A stretch of DNA of 64,000 nucleotides, from assembly GCA_021292105.1 (NCBI GenBank), contig CM037865.1:68116856-68180855 (forward strand). Reading direction: 5' to 3'. The position numbers were made by a program, and so were the translations under genes. This document shows, in pieces, positions 49,320-61,985 of the stretch. Position 1 is the first letter of the stretch. Every line of letters begins with the position of its first letter. The DNA is from Anadara kagoshimensis. Lineage: Eukaryota > Mollusca > Bivalvia > Arcoida > Arcidae. Below the pieces are notes generated by a model. That model was not told where the DNA came from, searched no databases, and saw nothing but the letters and a program-made list of their open reading frames with translations.

Positions 49320-49479
49320 CGGACGAGCCACCCAAATTGATGCCTAGAGAACGAAAGATATACATTGATATATAAATATACAGATACCAAAACCTGTTCA
49401 CAAAAGGGTACCACAAGTAGAAGGTCAATACACGTAACAATGAATAAAAAGTGTTAAAATGAGAGGCGTATGGCCTGAT

Positions 49480-49780
49480 GCGAAAAATGAGATGTGAAGC
49501 ATCCAAATTCTGACCTTCGTGTGATGTAAATTGGGGAAGGAGGGTATGAAGAAAAGAGATGCGAAGCAGCCAAATGCTGACCTTCATTGGAATTAACGGA
49601 AATAAATAGAAAAACATTAAGAGGCAAAAAATCTGACCTGGAATAATAACAAATTGGGGGATCGAACTGATGAGACAAATGGAGACAGGCGAAATATCAT
49701 GTAGCCAAATGCTGACCATGAGTTAGAAGCAGAAAACAAAAGCAACACGCATACAGGGAAAAACTGACCATGAGTATGCT
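49480..49780. repeat. Degenerate short tandem repeats inside the DIRS-like element
   Basis: Units containing GAAGCATCCAAATTCTGACC, GAAGCAGCCAAATGCTGACC, GTAGCCAAATGCTGACCATG and AAAAACTGACCATGAGTATG recur at about 49,495, 49,563, 49,694 and 49,760. The 144- and 74-codon minus-strand frames cross these repeats and are not recognisable proteins. Confidence 0.65.
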
Positions 49781-50059
49781 ATTATGATAATTAGAGGTTA
49801 CTGAACTAGGATGAGAATCAGCCGATATGAATATAACGACGGACTGCATCAAAATTCCAACGACCCCTCTTATGGAAAGCAGTTCCAGAATAGCCTTATT
49901 GGCAGTCTTAGTAGCATCCCCGATTCTAAAGCTGTGACCTTTATAAAGTGAGGTGGCTAATCCAGCAAATATGAGTGCAAGTCTAAACTTGCTGACTACG
50001 TAAGAGTAGGTAACAGACTGGCCACTGGGAAACTGATAACAACTAATAAAGAGACCCAC
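49697..50059 (-). pseudogene. Tyrosine recombinase C-terminal remnant
   Basis: The frame contains LIFAGLATSLYKGHSFRIG, with the HxxR catalytic pair (HSFR, 49,924-49,935) typical of DIRS-type tyrosine recombinases. The expected GRW...Y tail is present, but in the next frame (RGRWNFDAV, then the Tyr codon at 49,833-49,835). The reading slips at a G-run at about 49,863-49,866. The enzyme cuts and joins circular DNA intermediates in DIRS elements. Here the N-terminal part with the first catalytic Arg is not recognisable. It is either inactive or an assembly indel hides the frame. Confidence 0.82.
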
Positions 50060-50283
50060 ACGAATGGGGACAAACTGACAGATAATGCATTACCAACTGG
50101 ATAGGACGGAAGTCAGAAGAGGAATGCCGGGATGCAGATTGTAAATGGTGATAGACTTATAGTTTTAAAGAAATTGATTGTAAAGTCTACCATGTTGCCA
50201 CGCGATACTGAAACATGTTATACCTGTAGAACACGGTCTGCACTGGAACATTCGTTAGGAATGAATTTGTCACGGCAAGACAG

Positions 50284-50715
50284 TTAAATGATGACAGCGA
50301 CAACAGCAGCGTTGTCAGACAAAATCAGCACGTTCTGGTGCTTAAGCGAAGCGCCCCGATGTGCAAGAGCTAGAATGATTGGGAACAGTTCCTTGACAGC
50401 AAGCTGATGATGAGCAATACGATCCGACCAGCGTTTGGCAAACCATTTCTGGCCGAGAATAGTTGCGTACCCTAAGTCGGCACTACCGGTGGCGTCAGTG
50501 TACAATGCCAAACGATCAGAAGAGAGCCATGCATCATGTAAAGGAAAATAACCGGTACAAGATGTAACATGAATACACATGTATGCATATGTACGAATAT
50601 GGGTAAACAAGAAAGAGAACTGTTCATGTATTGTGGAATCTGTGGAAAACTGCGCAACGGAACTAAGCAGGTATTTCCTCATGATTGTCTTGTTTGTCGG
50701 ATAAATGTACACCAT
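50284..50715 (-). pseudogene. RNase H domain remnant of a DIRS-like element
   Basis: The C-terminal half of this frame reads as the DIRS RNase H: LYTDATGSADLGYATILGQK (first Asp), VKELFPIILAL (Glu) and LILSDNAAVV (second Asp). The N-terminal about 55 residues do not resemble the reverse transcriptase that should precede it. The frame stops just after SDNAAVV, so the domain is truncated. RNase H normally degrades the RNA template during reverse transcription. It lies upstream of the recombinase, the usual order. Confidence 0.85.
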
Positions 50716-51460
50716 CGTGCGGATCCAAGTATGAAAATGTCACATCCCAGGAACTATTGTGATGCCAGAAATAAATGGAAGAATCCGGATTGTCTGTTGA
50801 CCACGCAGCCAGTAAATTGTTCGAACTCACAACACGACCGTTGTAGCGACTGTCAGTAGCCCATAGCTAACAATGGAGTAATTGTCCTATAATAAAGCGA
50901 CGAATCCCAACACCGTGTCGCAAGAATTGTGCAAACGAAGTGATCTGTTGACACAGAGAAACTACTACAAGGCATGGATCACACAAGTCAGTCATTACCA
51001 CCGATCTGTAAGAAAACAATGTCCGATGGAGATGAAAATTGGGTCAATAAACGGTCATTGGCGAATGTTCGAACTTTGAGACCGCCCCTGGATCACGTTG
51101 TTACAGTGTAATGGGATCTGTACAATCAACGATTTGCATCTGCAGGGATATTATCCATGTGAGACGTCGAATAAAACTATGTCACATAAGCACCACTTCC
51201 AATGGTTGATCATCTGAAGACGTCCGTAATAAACTCATACCGAACAAGTTTGTAAACAAAGACGAACTTTGATAGTGGTCATAACACATTCCAATGTCGT
51301 GACGTCACAACTCCAAAATAACATTTTCTCCGATAATTCGTAAATCCATTAAAACGAAAAGTAAATGGAGCTGTGAAATTTAACATTTTCCTGGAGAAAG
51401 TTCTTAACTCACCAATATAATAATGCAAAACGTGAAACGGGACTTAAAAACTATGTATAT
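50716..51460 (-). pseudogene. Decayed 5' coding region of the DIRS-like element
   Basis: This interval should hold gag and reverse transcriptase but is only about 745 bases. It shows stops in every minus-strand frame and no motif I can identify. Base composition is less AT-rich than the flanks, consistent with decayed coding sequence. Confidence 0.5.
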
Positions 51461-51631
51461 TTGGCCTAAAAAGCTAACTGCAAAAACTGTGATGATCTTG
51501 GTCAAAAGGTTGTAAACCAGGGGTCATATAACAATATTATTTTGTAAAATACGAGACCACCTACAACCTCAATCCCAGGTACCGCCTCGAAATCAGTTTA
51601 CATAAATCTTATTATTGAGAATAATATTTAT
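51461..51631 (-). repeat. Split direct repeat A1 (left end of the element)
   Basis: The partner of 48,839-49,009. The match stops exactly where unrelated flank (AAATGTCATG) begins, marking the element edge. Confidence 0.92.
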
Positions 51632-51674
51632 AAATGTCATGCTATATGGATATGGTAACATTGGACGACTTATA

Positions 51675-52055
51675 AAATCAAAAACAAACATACTAATCCA
51701 TGTCCGAATCACAATCCAGAAGCAAAGTAAAAACTTTGGAACTGACAAGTTAGGTTGGACACGTGAACTTCCACCAGGGAAGTGAGGCCGGGAGCTCCGA
51801 AAGGGTAAGCACCTCCTGTTTAGCTAGCTACACCCACCACGTGTGTAATCAAAATTGTGTGAAAGGAACATGGAACTATGAGACGTCAAATATATCCAGG
51901 GCAATGCTGGACACAGATACATCAAACTTATCAACAATACTGTGATGACGGCCATAAAACTTTTTGAGGGCCTTCATAAGCCCAAGCTTGCAATATCCCT
52001 GAGTACACAATTTATTTGCAAGCAGCCTACTTCGTTGTACAAAGTCTCCGTAACC
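51675..52055 (-). repeat. Well-preserved retroelement 3'-end copy (copy 20)
   Basis: All 3' blocks are intact, from AATCAAAAACAAACATACTA through GGTAAGCACCTCCTGTTTAG and CTGTGATGACGGCCATAAA to GCAAGCAGCCTACTTCGTTG. Minus-strand sequence encodes the RSRLLANKLCTQGY...FYGRHHSIVDKFD tail of the family reverse transcriptase (72-codon frame 52,094-51,876). It is truncated at about 52,055. Confidence 0.88.
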
Positions 52056-53199
52056 ACATTTCATTTTATTGATAATCGTTGTAATGATTTTCATATGATA
52101 GCTATCATAAATGTGTACGTAGATAAACTTGCATAATAATTGTATAATTTTAAATGTACAGGTTGCCTTTTTGTTTCAAGACTCAAACTATTTTAATGTC
52201 ATTGTGATGTTCTATGTAGATGTATTTGGTTTTTTAATGTTGTATGCAAAAACTGGAAGCTGTTAATTAAAATGATGTCACAATTGTAAAGAACTTTGTT
52301 GTTCCACAGCAATTCTTTAACTGTCTAGCTGCTGTTGAATTTTAAAATTTAAACGTTGGGAGACTAAATAACATGCCAAAATTACGATATACCAAATTGC
52401 AAAGTTAATCAATTTTATTTCTAAACATTTAAAACTCTGTGGACAACGGTTAAAATATTCTGATGTATAGTTACAAATACATTGTTATGTAATTGGTATT
52501 GTCAAAAACACCATTGGGACTGATACGGATGAACAGTTACATAAGCATTGCCTTATAACCGGCATTATCACAGATATCAATGGAAGTAAAATATAACAGG
52601 TTCAAATTAATCAACGAAACCAAAATGTCTCAAAAACATGTTAAGAATTAAACATGGTATACTAAAATTGGATGTCAGAAGATAATTTCAATAGATAAAT
52701 CCTGTAGTTAAAATTGAGCAAATTAAAAACCCTTAATGGACCACCAGGTAGTTTGAAAATTTAATCATTGCTTTCAATTATACAAGGTTATTTCTTGGTA
52801 AAATCGTGATTTTAAATTAAAATGGTTATACTAGATTAATAATTTGAAATAAAAACAAGTACTGGGAAGTCTAAAGTGCACATCAGTCAATGGTTAACAC
52901 TGAGCGAAAAGACGTGGTAGCGTGGCTGTTTAGTTATGTATAGCTAGACACAAAAAGCGCCTGAGAGGCAGATACCTGTTGTGAAAATAAAGCTAACGGT
53001 GTTCTTGATAATTTGCTGATTCGACACAAACTTGTTAGTTTATTCTTAAACTTTTGACATATCTGTACTGTATATAACAAACGGCGTACCATTTAACACA
53101 TAAGAGAACTATCCAAATGATAGCAAGTGGTTAAACTGACAAACTATGTCAATAATTTATTATATTTTGAATATTTGAAGGTATTAATTATTGGTCACA
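52056..53199. other. Unassigned AT-rich DNA
   Basis: No gene or repeat recognised. Confidence 0.4.
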
Positions 53200-53267
53200 G
53201 CACTCATAATAACCAGACACACAAATCAAAAAACTTTAAAATCAAAGGTAACAAAAAAACCCGATCA

Positions 53268-53420
53268 ATTTACAATCACATTAAAAAAACAAAGTAATAA
53301 CTTTGAAACTGGCAATTGAAGTACATGCTTAAACCTGTAGACGTCCTTCAGGTAAGTTGGGCAGGGTGGACCGTAAAGGTAAGTAGTTCCTGTGTCGCTA
53401 GATAAAACTGCCATATCGAA
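53268..53420 (-). repeat. Degenerate retroelement fragment matching copy A (copy 21)
   Basis: Counterpart of 7,651-7,830; ATAACCAGACA precedes both. Blocks AAAGTAATAACTTTGAAACT and GTAAAGGTAAGTAGTTCCTG remain. Confidence 0.6.
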
Positions 53421-53961
53421 AAGAGAAAATGAGAACAAAAACATGAACAGTTTATTCTTATAAAAATTGTGTTGAAAAGACATTTGGAAAATTTGTTTTT
53501 GTGTCTAAAAATAGATGCTTACTAACATCAATTGGTTTCTAGCCATATGTAAATATTTTTCAAAATATGGTCATTATTAGTATATTTCAGATTCAATAAA
53601 TAAACAATCGTTATGGCTTACTGACATCCCGTCTGTAATTACATGTCTTGTTATCTGTTAAAACGCTAATGTGTTTACAAAATTTGTAGGTTTCTGTTTC
53701 AGTGGTATTTTACACAAGATGATGTAATATTTAACGACAGGTTTGTTGTATTTACTTTGATTAAATACTTCATAATATTTACTATATATTCCGAATTACA
53801 AACAGGTGTTTGCAATAAGAAGAGGTGTAGAAATAAATATTACTAACTCTGGTTTATACTATAAGTACATGTATTTCAAACGTCTTCATTAAAATGGAAT
53901 ATATTCATTTCGTTTGTAAAAGAGAAGGTTAGATGAATAATAAAGGCAACATTACGGATGC

Positions 53962-54095
53962 ACTTACCATTCTTGAGCACCCAATCCCATTTTCCTGGTT
54001 TTAGTTAATGCGTTCAACTTATATTGTTTGTTTTTAATGTTTTAATTTACTTTGGGATTGTGATTACAATATGGATCTGTATGTTAGTTATTGTT
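53962..54095 (+). repeat. Retroelement 3'-end fragment matching copy A (copy 22)
   Basis: Counterpart of 8,522-8,660. Blocks: GCACTTACCATTCTTGAGCA, CCCATTTTCCTGG, ACTTTGGGATTGTGATTAC and ATGGATCTGTATGTTAG. Confidence 0.65.
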
Positions 54096-56644
54096 GATTA
54101 CCTACGTTTATGGACTTCGGGACTGATGGTCAAAACTTATGAATCCTGTCAAACTTAGCAAGGTGTATTTCATTTCACCCCAACAATATCAGTACTAGAG
54201 CCCTGCATGTCTTTTCTATCTTTCTCTGGTATACTAGTGATAATGATATGGTTTTTGATTCTCCTTCCACTCGGATAAAATATGCATTTCCCTGGGGTTT
54301 GTGCCACAGATTACACAGAATCTTAACTATTGATTACTTCTAAAGATTAAAGATTTACAGATGTATTCTACTAGAAGTAATAAAAACTTTTGACACGTAA
54401 GAAGTGTTTTTAACAACTAAATACATTTTTCTACAAGAATCGATCTTTAGTCCTTTAGGTTTTTGCACCCGGATTTTAGTGCATGGTGCATAAAAAACCA
54501 GGTATTGAAAAAAAAATTGGTGTTTTTAACGGTGACAATTATCAGTCCAACTTTTGCAATGTTAGAATTTGTCAAAAAGCCAACTTTTGACTTTCGTTGG
54601 AGAAATTTTCTTTTTAAGCTTTAGAACAATTTGATAAAGTATTTTAAATACCTTTTTAAATGACAGTATTAACCTGTTAAACATAGTGCCGTATTTCTGC
54701 ATATTTTATAGCATGTTTCATCTATTTGACATCAGCGGAATGACACTATCTTTTGATAAAAAACAGTTGCAGAAAGAAAACATGTTTAAATGTGATAATT
54801 GCATGATAATGTAGATCCATCAAAAGTATAAATGTCTTATATAACTACATGTAAAGTACGTTTCACCTCCCACTAATTATCTAAAATATCTACAGTAATA
54901 TTCTTCTTCTAATTATTTGCTCCTGTTAATTTTATTTTATGGTTTTATTAATGCGTTTATTGCTAGAAATTTGGTGTCAGTTTACAATTCGAACGCAAGA
55001 CAGTGGTTGTCTAGTTATCTAGTATTTAATGCATTGTAAAATATATAGTAACAAAATGAATATATGTCCAATGAAACCAGAGACGAAAAGGTTTGTTGGA
55101 ACCCCTAATAATATCTATGGTTCTAATTTAAGGACTTACAACAGTATTATTACAATGACCTGAAGGGTGTGTTTAAGGCTTACTTAAGGAAAACCAAACA
55201 TACAATGAATTGAATTAACCAACATATGATGATTATACCAGTAGCACGGACTCTAAAATTGTTTAATTTAGGTCAAATGTCCTATATGAAGCTCTACAAT
55301 GCAAGTACTGAATATATCCAACATGGCATCTAGGCTTCTATAAGTTATCATTAAAATTTAATTATTTTTGTTACAATAAGATATTGTCTGTATGAAGTGT
55401 TAGAGGTCTTGTATTTGAAAACATATTTAAATATTTTGGAATTGATATGCCATTTGTTAATCTATTTTCTTGTATTGTATCGTGTTCTTAAATTCATTGT
55501 GCTTTGTCACGGGCATGCAATGCATATTTCAGCTATGGAGGGTATAAGGTTTTGTCCTGTTCGACATGTAGTCCCTCAATCCGTAAGACATTCTTTTGGC
55601 CGCCCCCTCCTAACTTTCTGCATTATTTCATGGGTTTTTTTTTAAAAAAAAACTTGTGTCATGAACCATGTTAAATTATGCTGAAAGTTATTTCGTAGAA
55701 TTTTTTGCAGCAGGTTCTGTATGTCAAAGTTCAAGGTCGTGAGGTCGAATCCCAGACCTTTTGTTTCTATTGCATGTCCACTCTTTAAATTCTATATCAT
55801 TTACAAGAAATTAGAAATAATTGAAAAACAATTAACCCGAACTCCTATTTATCCAGGTAAAATAATATTAAAATGCGTTAATCGTCTGAATCGCTAAAAC
55901 CTTATCGAGACGAGAATGCTTGCTATACACATGTACATGGTGTAAAATAATAATGCTTGTTCCTAATATCTTAACCAATACATCAAACTTAAATCTGAAC
56001 ACGTATATCTGAATGTTTGGATAGAATTGGTAGTGCTGGGCCCAGTATTTAAAAACAACCGAAACTTCATTTATACATTCTGTTTTTTTCAAAGAATCGC
56101 ATTAGCCATCGGGTTTTGTCATCGTTTTCAATCAATAAACGATTGTTCCCTTAGGGTATGTTACTACTAAATTATCTATATAGCGATAAATCGATTCGCC
56201 CTTGAAGTTAACAGAACACCGATAGAGTTTACACAAAAGTTCATTATTGACAATGACACTACTCTTTTGGATAAACACTTAGTCCCATGACAAGGGAATC
56301 GCCGGAAATGATTAAAGAATCGTCTCCAAGGTAAGGTCAATGATCTGAGCAAAAAGGGGTTTAATAATTTCTAATTAATCGTCTGGTTTATTAGTTTCCT
56401 TTCCACGGTGAGATTTAAATGATTTTTTCATAAATGACGTATTGTAATAATACGTCGTCTGTCAAACGTGATAAGACAAAATTGAAATATATGGCATAAA
56501 AATAACTGGAATCAAAGCAGTACGTCCATAACGAAGGGTAGAAATGACCAGACCAACACTATGGTGTGTAGAATGTCGTTAGATTACAACCACTTTGTAA
56601 AACGAATAGAATTTGCAGATAAACAAAATCAACATTCAATATAA

Positions 56645-56724
56645 TCAAATACAAACATACATGTACTAATCTATGACCGAATCACACGCCAGAAGCGAAG
56701 AATAACTTTGTAACTGACATCTTA
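56645..56724 (-). repeat. Short retroelement 3'-end insertion present only in copy B (copy 23)
   Basis: About 80 bases of antisense 3' block (CAAACATACATGTACTAATC, GACCGAATCACACGCCAGAA) sit between an AACATTCAATATAAT flank and ATACAAAATAA. In copy A (about 11,495-11,525) the same flanks are directly joined (CATCAATATAACCATGG then ATACAAAATACG). Confidence 0.82.
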
Positions 56725-57892
56725 GATACAAAATAACAAATGATTAAAATAAAATAAGATATCATATTATTAACATTGTTAAGAAACACTCATCAGAGTG
56801 GCAAATGATAAACAGAATATCTTTTGTCATTACTGACGACACAAAGTTGCAATAATTGCAGTATAAATTTACCCATAGAATATATTAACAGGTTAATAAA
56901 ATATAAGTTAATAGAAACTGAATAACGATCTGTTTGTGAAGAAACAGGTGAAACTCTTCAACGTTTGTTCTTCTTTTGTCAATATGTAAAACCTATGTGG
57001 ATAACAGTTATAGAAGAGTGCCAGATCTTTATGGGAATCCATTTACCACTTAAAAAAATAATAATTTGGTATAGTTACTAATAGAATCTCAGACGAAACT
57101 ATTAATTTATGCATAAATTTGCCTTAATACAAAACTGCTATATTGTATTGTATAATATAATACATATATATCTGTGTGTGATGATATGAATAAAATATAT
57201 TTGACAAAAACATTGTTTAAAAACAAATAATTTAACCACTAGCGAAATTGACCTATGGATAGTTTTGATATTGTATTTAAACCCTTGAAAAAATTGGATA
57301 ATTTGATAAAAAGGTTCACTAAATAACACATTTGGTTTAAATTTTGCAGTCTTTGTGTGGCCTTAATCTTTTCTGATCCTAAATATCGTTAAGATATCGG
57401 TGAAAACGTCTAAGGACTACACACGTCATGCTTGTTTAAATCTGGTTTGAAATAACGAAGCTATCAGGAAGTATTTTTATTATCAAATTATTATACACTA
57501 TGAAAATCACTTACTGACACTGTTTTAGATATACATTGTGGTTGTAGTAGATGCATGTTATTAACACGATTGACCGGGATAATGTTTGTAATTATTAGAA
57601 ACGTTGACATAAGTAGTATAGACGAGTGATAATCAAGATTACAAAATAGCTTTTTAGTAATTCAAATGGGATTGTACGTTAGTATTACCGGGAAATATAA
57701 AGGGAATTATCACGTTAAGATAACATTCTTTATCTGTTACAAAGCCGTATATTTTATCTGAAAAAAGTTAAATATACAAGAGTACTTGATAACATATAGA
57801 GTGTGTGCTAGTGCACAAAGTCTGAAACAAAGTACAATATACCCCATTGGAGCATCATAGAATAAAATTAGCACGATGAATAGAACAATATT

Positions 57893-58088
57893 TCCTAACG
57901 ATTTGCCTCTTATTCATACATCATATATGATCCATTGAATTGTTTTACAATAGTTATAAAATAAGTCTTTCAAATCGAAACATCTAAGACAATAACAACT
58001 TGCCTAATTCTATTAGAACACATCATATATTAATTCTATGTAATTATGTCTAAAAGCGCTTATAAAGAGTTTGTATTATCATATTGCT
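57893..58088. other. Highly conserved island, copy B
   Basis: The partner of 12,351-12,546, with three differences in 196 bases and no gaps. Confidence 0.8.
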
Positions 58089-58740
58089 TACAATTAAAAA
58101 AAAAAGAATTATGGATTTGAGCTCAATGTTTTGGACATATTTGCATTGATATCGAAATGAATAATTCAAGGCGAATATCAAATATTTTATAAACGTGTTT
58201 TGTTCAAACAACGATTGTTACCATTGACAAAATAAGGGACAAATTAACGTTTCGTATATCTATATCATACGCCTATAGCTTTGATATAAATACACAGATT
58301 ATTTTGTCAGTGCATTCAAGCAAACACTCGTTTAAAAAATCTATATTTTGACAATCAATGAACAGAATATGTATATTTTTTTTTTATTACTGATTCATTT
58401 TCTGACATTCATCAATTTGATACAATTCATGTTATTTATTATAACCCATCTAGTTTTTTGTTTCTATAACTCTATAAACTTTGTTTCTTTTATGAATTGA
58501 CGCGTAACATGGACACAGTTTCAGTTCCATGTCTAAATCATGTACTTGATATAGTAAAGATATATCTGTTTATCATGTCCTGATTGAGTGGTTCTGTGAC
58601 AGTACAGTTTTGTAAATATCGACATCCTCTCGTATGTCTGCTTGGCAATGTTACTTTTATGACATTAATTTTGACTTAAGTCTCCTTTTGAGTAAATTGG
58701 TAGATTTTAATATATGCGTTTTGCCAATGTAAATGATTCT

Positions 58741-58770
58741 ATGTGTATGTGTGTGTGCGCGTGTGTGGTT
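58741..58770. repeat. GT-rich microsatellite
   Basis: An alternating TG tract with a GCGCG interruption. It lies in a part of copy B with no counterpart in copy A. Confidence 0.8.
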
Positions 58771-61671
58771 TTATGTGCAGTAAATTCAGATAAAATCCAC
58801 AAAACAATGGAACATTATAGTGTATATTGACAGCGTAAAATGATGTGTCTGGACAATTGTTTTCCTTATCATACATACAGTGACATTAAGTTGGCAAAAG
58901 AATGAAACATCAATTGCTAACATTTAAATTTTTCTCTTAAAACAAAATTTTAAATATGAACAAAATCATCAAATCTTTTAAAACATAACTGACACAAAAG
59001 TATAAAACATCAGTTAATATTAGTGTCATCACAACATCTTTGTATTATTCAAGGTTCTCTAATGCAATAAAACATAAAGCCAATTCTCTAACTAGTTATT
59101 CCAATTTTTTCTTGGTATTAAATTTACATTGTCCGATCTACGAATGATATCACCGAGACTTACTTTTACTGTCTGCAACAGGAAAATACAAGTGATATAC
59201 TTACCAAAAAATTCTTATATACTAATAATTGCCAATCAAGTGTCTTAATCTGTTTCCTTTCCTTTCCACTTTGACATTAAATGACCTTTAATAAAAAGAA
59301 AAAAAACAGCCATATGGGACACTAATAAGGTACAGAAAAAGAGTATAGAGTTAACAGGACAAAAATCAATATGTCAGTCATGCTCAATAAAATAAAAACA
59401 ACGGGTATTAAAGACCAATGTTAAGCATTTGAATATTTGAATTAATTTGCAATTAAAACCATATATTTGACAGCAGCAAACGTAATAAACAATTTAACAT
59501 AGGCAAAACAAAACATAGAAATAACCACTAAAGGCAATTAAAGAAAGGACCAAAACCAAAGTGGTATAGAATTTTGTTTTCGGTTGAATGGTATCTGTTT
59601 TATACAAGATATGTGAGTTCTGTTGTTTTTGATAACGTGATGAGGTCTTTGTCTCTGTCTGTCAGAAAAACATGTACAGTGTTGATTTAATCAACTGAAT
59701 TTACTGTTGAAGATGCAAACCGAAATTTCTAAAACATATTATTTTGGTGACCATACTTAAAATTGTTCAGTATTAAAAAAAGCAACTTTGGAAAATATCT
59801 TAATGGTCCACAGATGATATTTAATCCCAGAATTCATACCAACACTATTGGCTAGTTCATGTACACATTGAACATTTAATGCACATTAAAGCATTTCGGA
59901 TTCACAGCCCGACGATTCAACTTAAACGAAATGCAGAATTGTATCAGATAATCAGTGGAACGATGTGCGTTGAATGTTGCAAATATATAATATTCTAAGT
60001 AAAGTTTAACAAAGCGTCAACCCATTTATTGTAAACGTTTTGTATCAGTTTCAGTTGTTAGCTGCAAATAAATATGTCATTTTAGGAAGCATGTCATACA
60101 ATATATAGTAAGCATTCACGAAATCATCATAAACCCGTATATTTGACACAGACAACAAGTTTTTAACCACTATAAATCACCATTCCCCGTCATATAGGAA
60201 TATTATAAGGAATGTATGATTGTGTTAACACAAATGTAGGTACATTACTACTTAAGAATCGAGACATATATGTCATCATTACTACTTAACTATAAACTTC
60301 TCTTCCGAGTCTGAATTCAGTAATTGATAAATTGAACGAAGGTAATGGTAGATATGATCGGCCAAAGGGGTGAGTTAGCGGATTAAAGTGTCAGCTAGGT
60401 TTTAGACTGAAGTTTTGTTAAATAAATATGTAGTTGTCATGGAATTGATTCGTGAGTTCTGTATGCTTTCTCTGATTATATGTTATTGTTATTATAGAGA
60501 AAATCTTAAATATTGTAATAGAAACAGTAACGTATTTAATGAACTATCATGGCGACTTTGTCAGGTATATCTACATTTGAAGAAGTAAAACATTTACATT
60601 CATTGAACTGACTACAATACTATTTTTATCGAACAAGTGGTAATGTAATTATTTGATAACGCAATCAGTCAAAGCGATGACAGTTTATCTCAGATAAATG
60701 CATGTTTTGTCTTTTTGTCTTATTTTCTTCCAGGATAAGAGCGTAAAGATAGCATGCTGTAGGAATATAAATGGATGATATTAAAAACATAAGAAACCTT
60801 TTTATCTGATGTAAAAAAAGAATTTAACTCATTTTCCATATTTACATAACTGACGTTATTAGTATAATTTTTTCGCATATTAAGTTAAATGTAAGATAAA
60901 TTGATGGTAGCAATTGAATGTTTATATTTGCCAAGTAGAATAAGCGGATTTTTAGTAACTTTTATTGGCCGAGAATGAGAAGGCTTAGCTGTCTCAAACG
61001 TCCATACAGATCGGCTATCAGAGGCAGATCTTAATATAATAAAGTTATCTGTTTTTTTGACATAATATAGCTGACCATCACGATATAAGTTAAAGAATCC
61101 TGACTGGTACTTCAGGCACTATATTCTCTCTGTTAATTCATTACATAACTAGCACGATAAGTATGATACTTATACGTTGTTTATTAAGATCAATGATAAA
61201 AAGGTAAGCTGTCAAGTAAATTACATATTTACTTACGCAATGATCTAGCAATCAATGATTGATGTATTGACTCGTTGTTAATCCAAAGACCTATAGAATA
61301 TTAATTTTAATTAACGATAAGGGGTCTTCTTTGTTATTCGGCAATAATAAAGATAAATGTGTTTATAATCATTATACAAAGTAGTAGAAAACTGAAATAA
61401 AATAGATGTTAAGATTACTTTTGAAGACTCTATTACAGAATGAACACAATTACTTGTATTGAACAATTTTTAAAGATGGCCTGCATGTTTAACTATGTAA
61501 CTCCATATGATAGTAAATGGACGTTTTTATTCTGAGAGAAAAATCAACGATTGCATAATGTTGCAATTGCGGTACAACACGTACATCCGTTGCTATGAAA
61601 TCTAATGCTTATAGATGATGTGTGTTGATTTTAGTGTCTTGAAAATATTATTTTTGTCTTCATAAAGAGGT

Positions 61672-61985
61672 ATTTGGGATATAGATGGTTCAAACCCTTG
61701 CCGGCCGGCATCATGGCAAGACTTAAAAATAAAATGGTAGTGATTATTCTTTCAACTAGCACTGAAGATGTAGAAATGAGATTCGAAATAGACCTTACCA
61801 ACTGGTATTCCCTGTCAAAGAAAAACTTTCTCGTTTAGAATCTGTAATACACATTTCTCCGAGCGCATTGGAAAGGTTATTGTTTCTACCACTCCACCTA
61901 TAGTTGAGGACGTCGCAATATTATTCAACTATCCTTGACTCGGGCGTAAGACCCCAATCAATTAACCAATCAAAAAACAAATCAA
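61672..61985 (+). repeat. tRNA-derived SINE, copy B counterpart
   Basis: A B-box-like GGTTCAAACCCTTGCC at about 61,688 is followed by GAGCGCATTGGAAAGG, CTATAGTTGAGGACGTCGCA and GGGCGTAAGACCCCAATCAA, and ends in an AACCAATCAAA tail. Position and orientation match 16,683-16,985. The two have diverged strongly. Confidence 0.68.

Larger units (their letters stand above)
47744..51631 (-). mobile_element. DIRS/Ngaro-like retrotransposon with split direct repeats
   Basis: Read on the minus strand, the order is A1 (51,631-51,461), degenerate coding region, B1 (49,319-49,005), A2 (49,009-48,839), spacer (48,838-48,059), B2 (48,058-47,744). A1 and A2 read identical over 171 bases; B1 and B2 differ at one of 315. 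B1 and A2 overlap by five bases (TTTAT), the form expected if the B1-A2 junction copies the circle junction made when the B2 end meets the A1 end. Coding remnants are RNase H and tyrosine recombinase in DIRS order. No target duplication is expected for a recombinase element. At about 3.9 kb with gag and most of the reverse transcriptase missing, it is internally deleted. Confidence 0.88.

Noticed and set aside
49285..49719. 144-codon minus-strand frame as a gene of the DIRS-like element
   Set aside because: It runs across degenerate tandem repeats and shows no known domain.
55715..55765. B-box-like GAGGTCGAATCCCAG as another SINE or tRNA
   Set aside because: No A box or SINE body is present, and the copy A counterpart near 10,600 does not preserve it.
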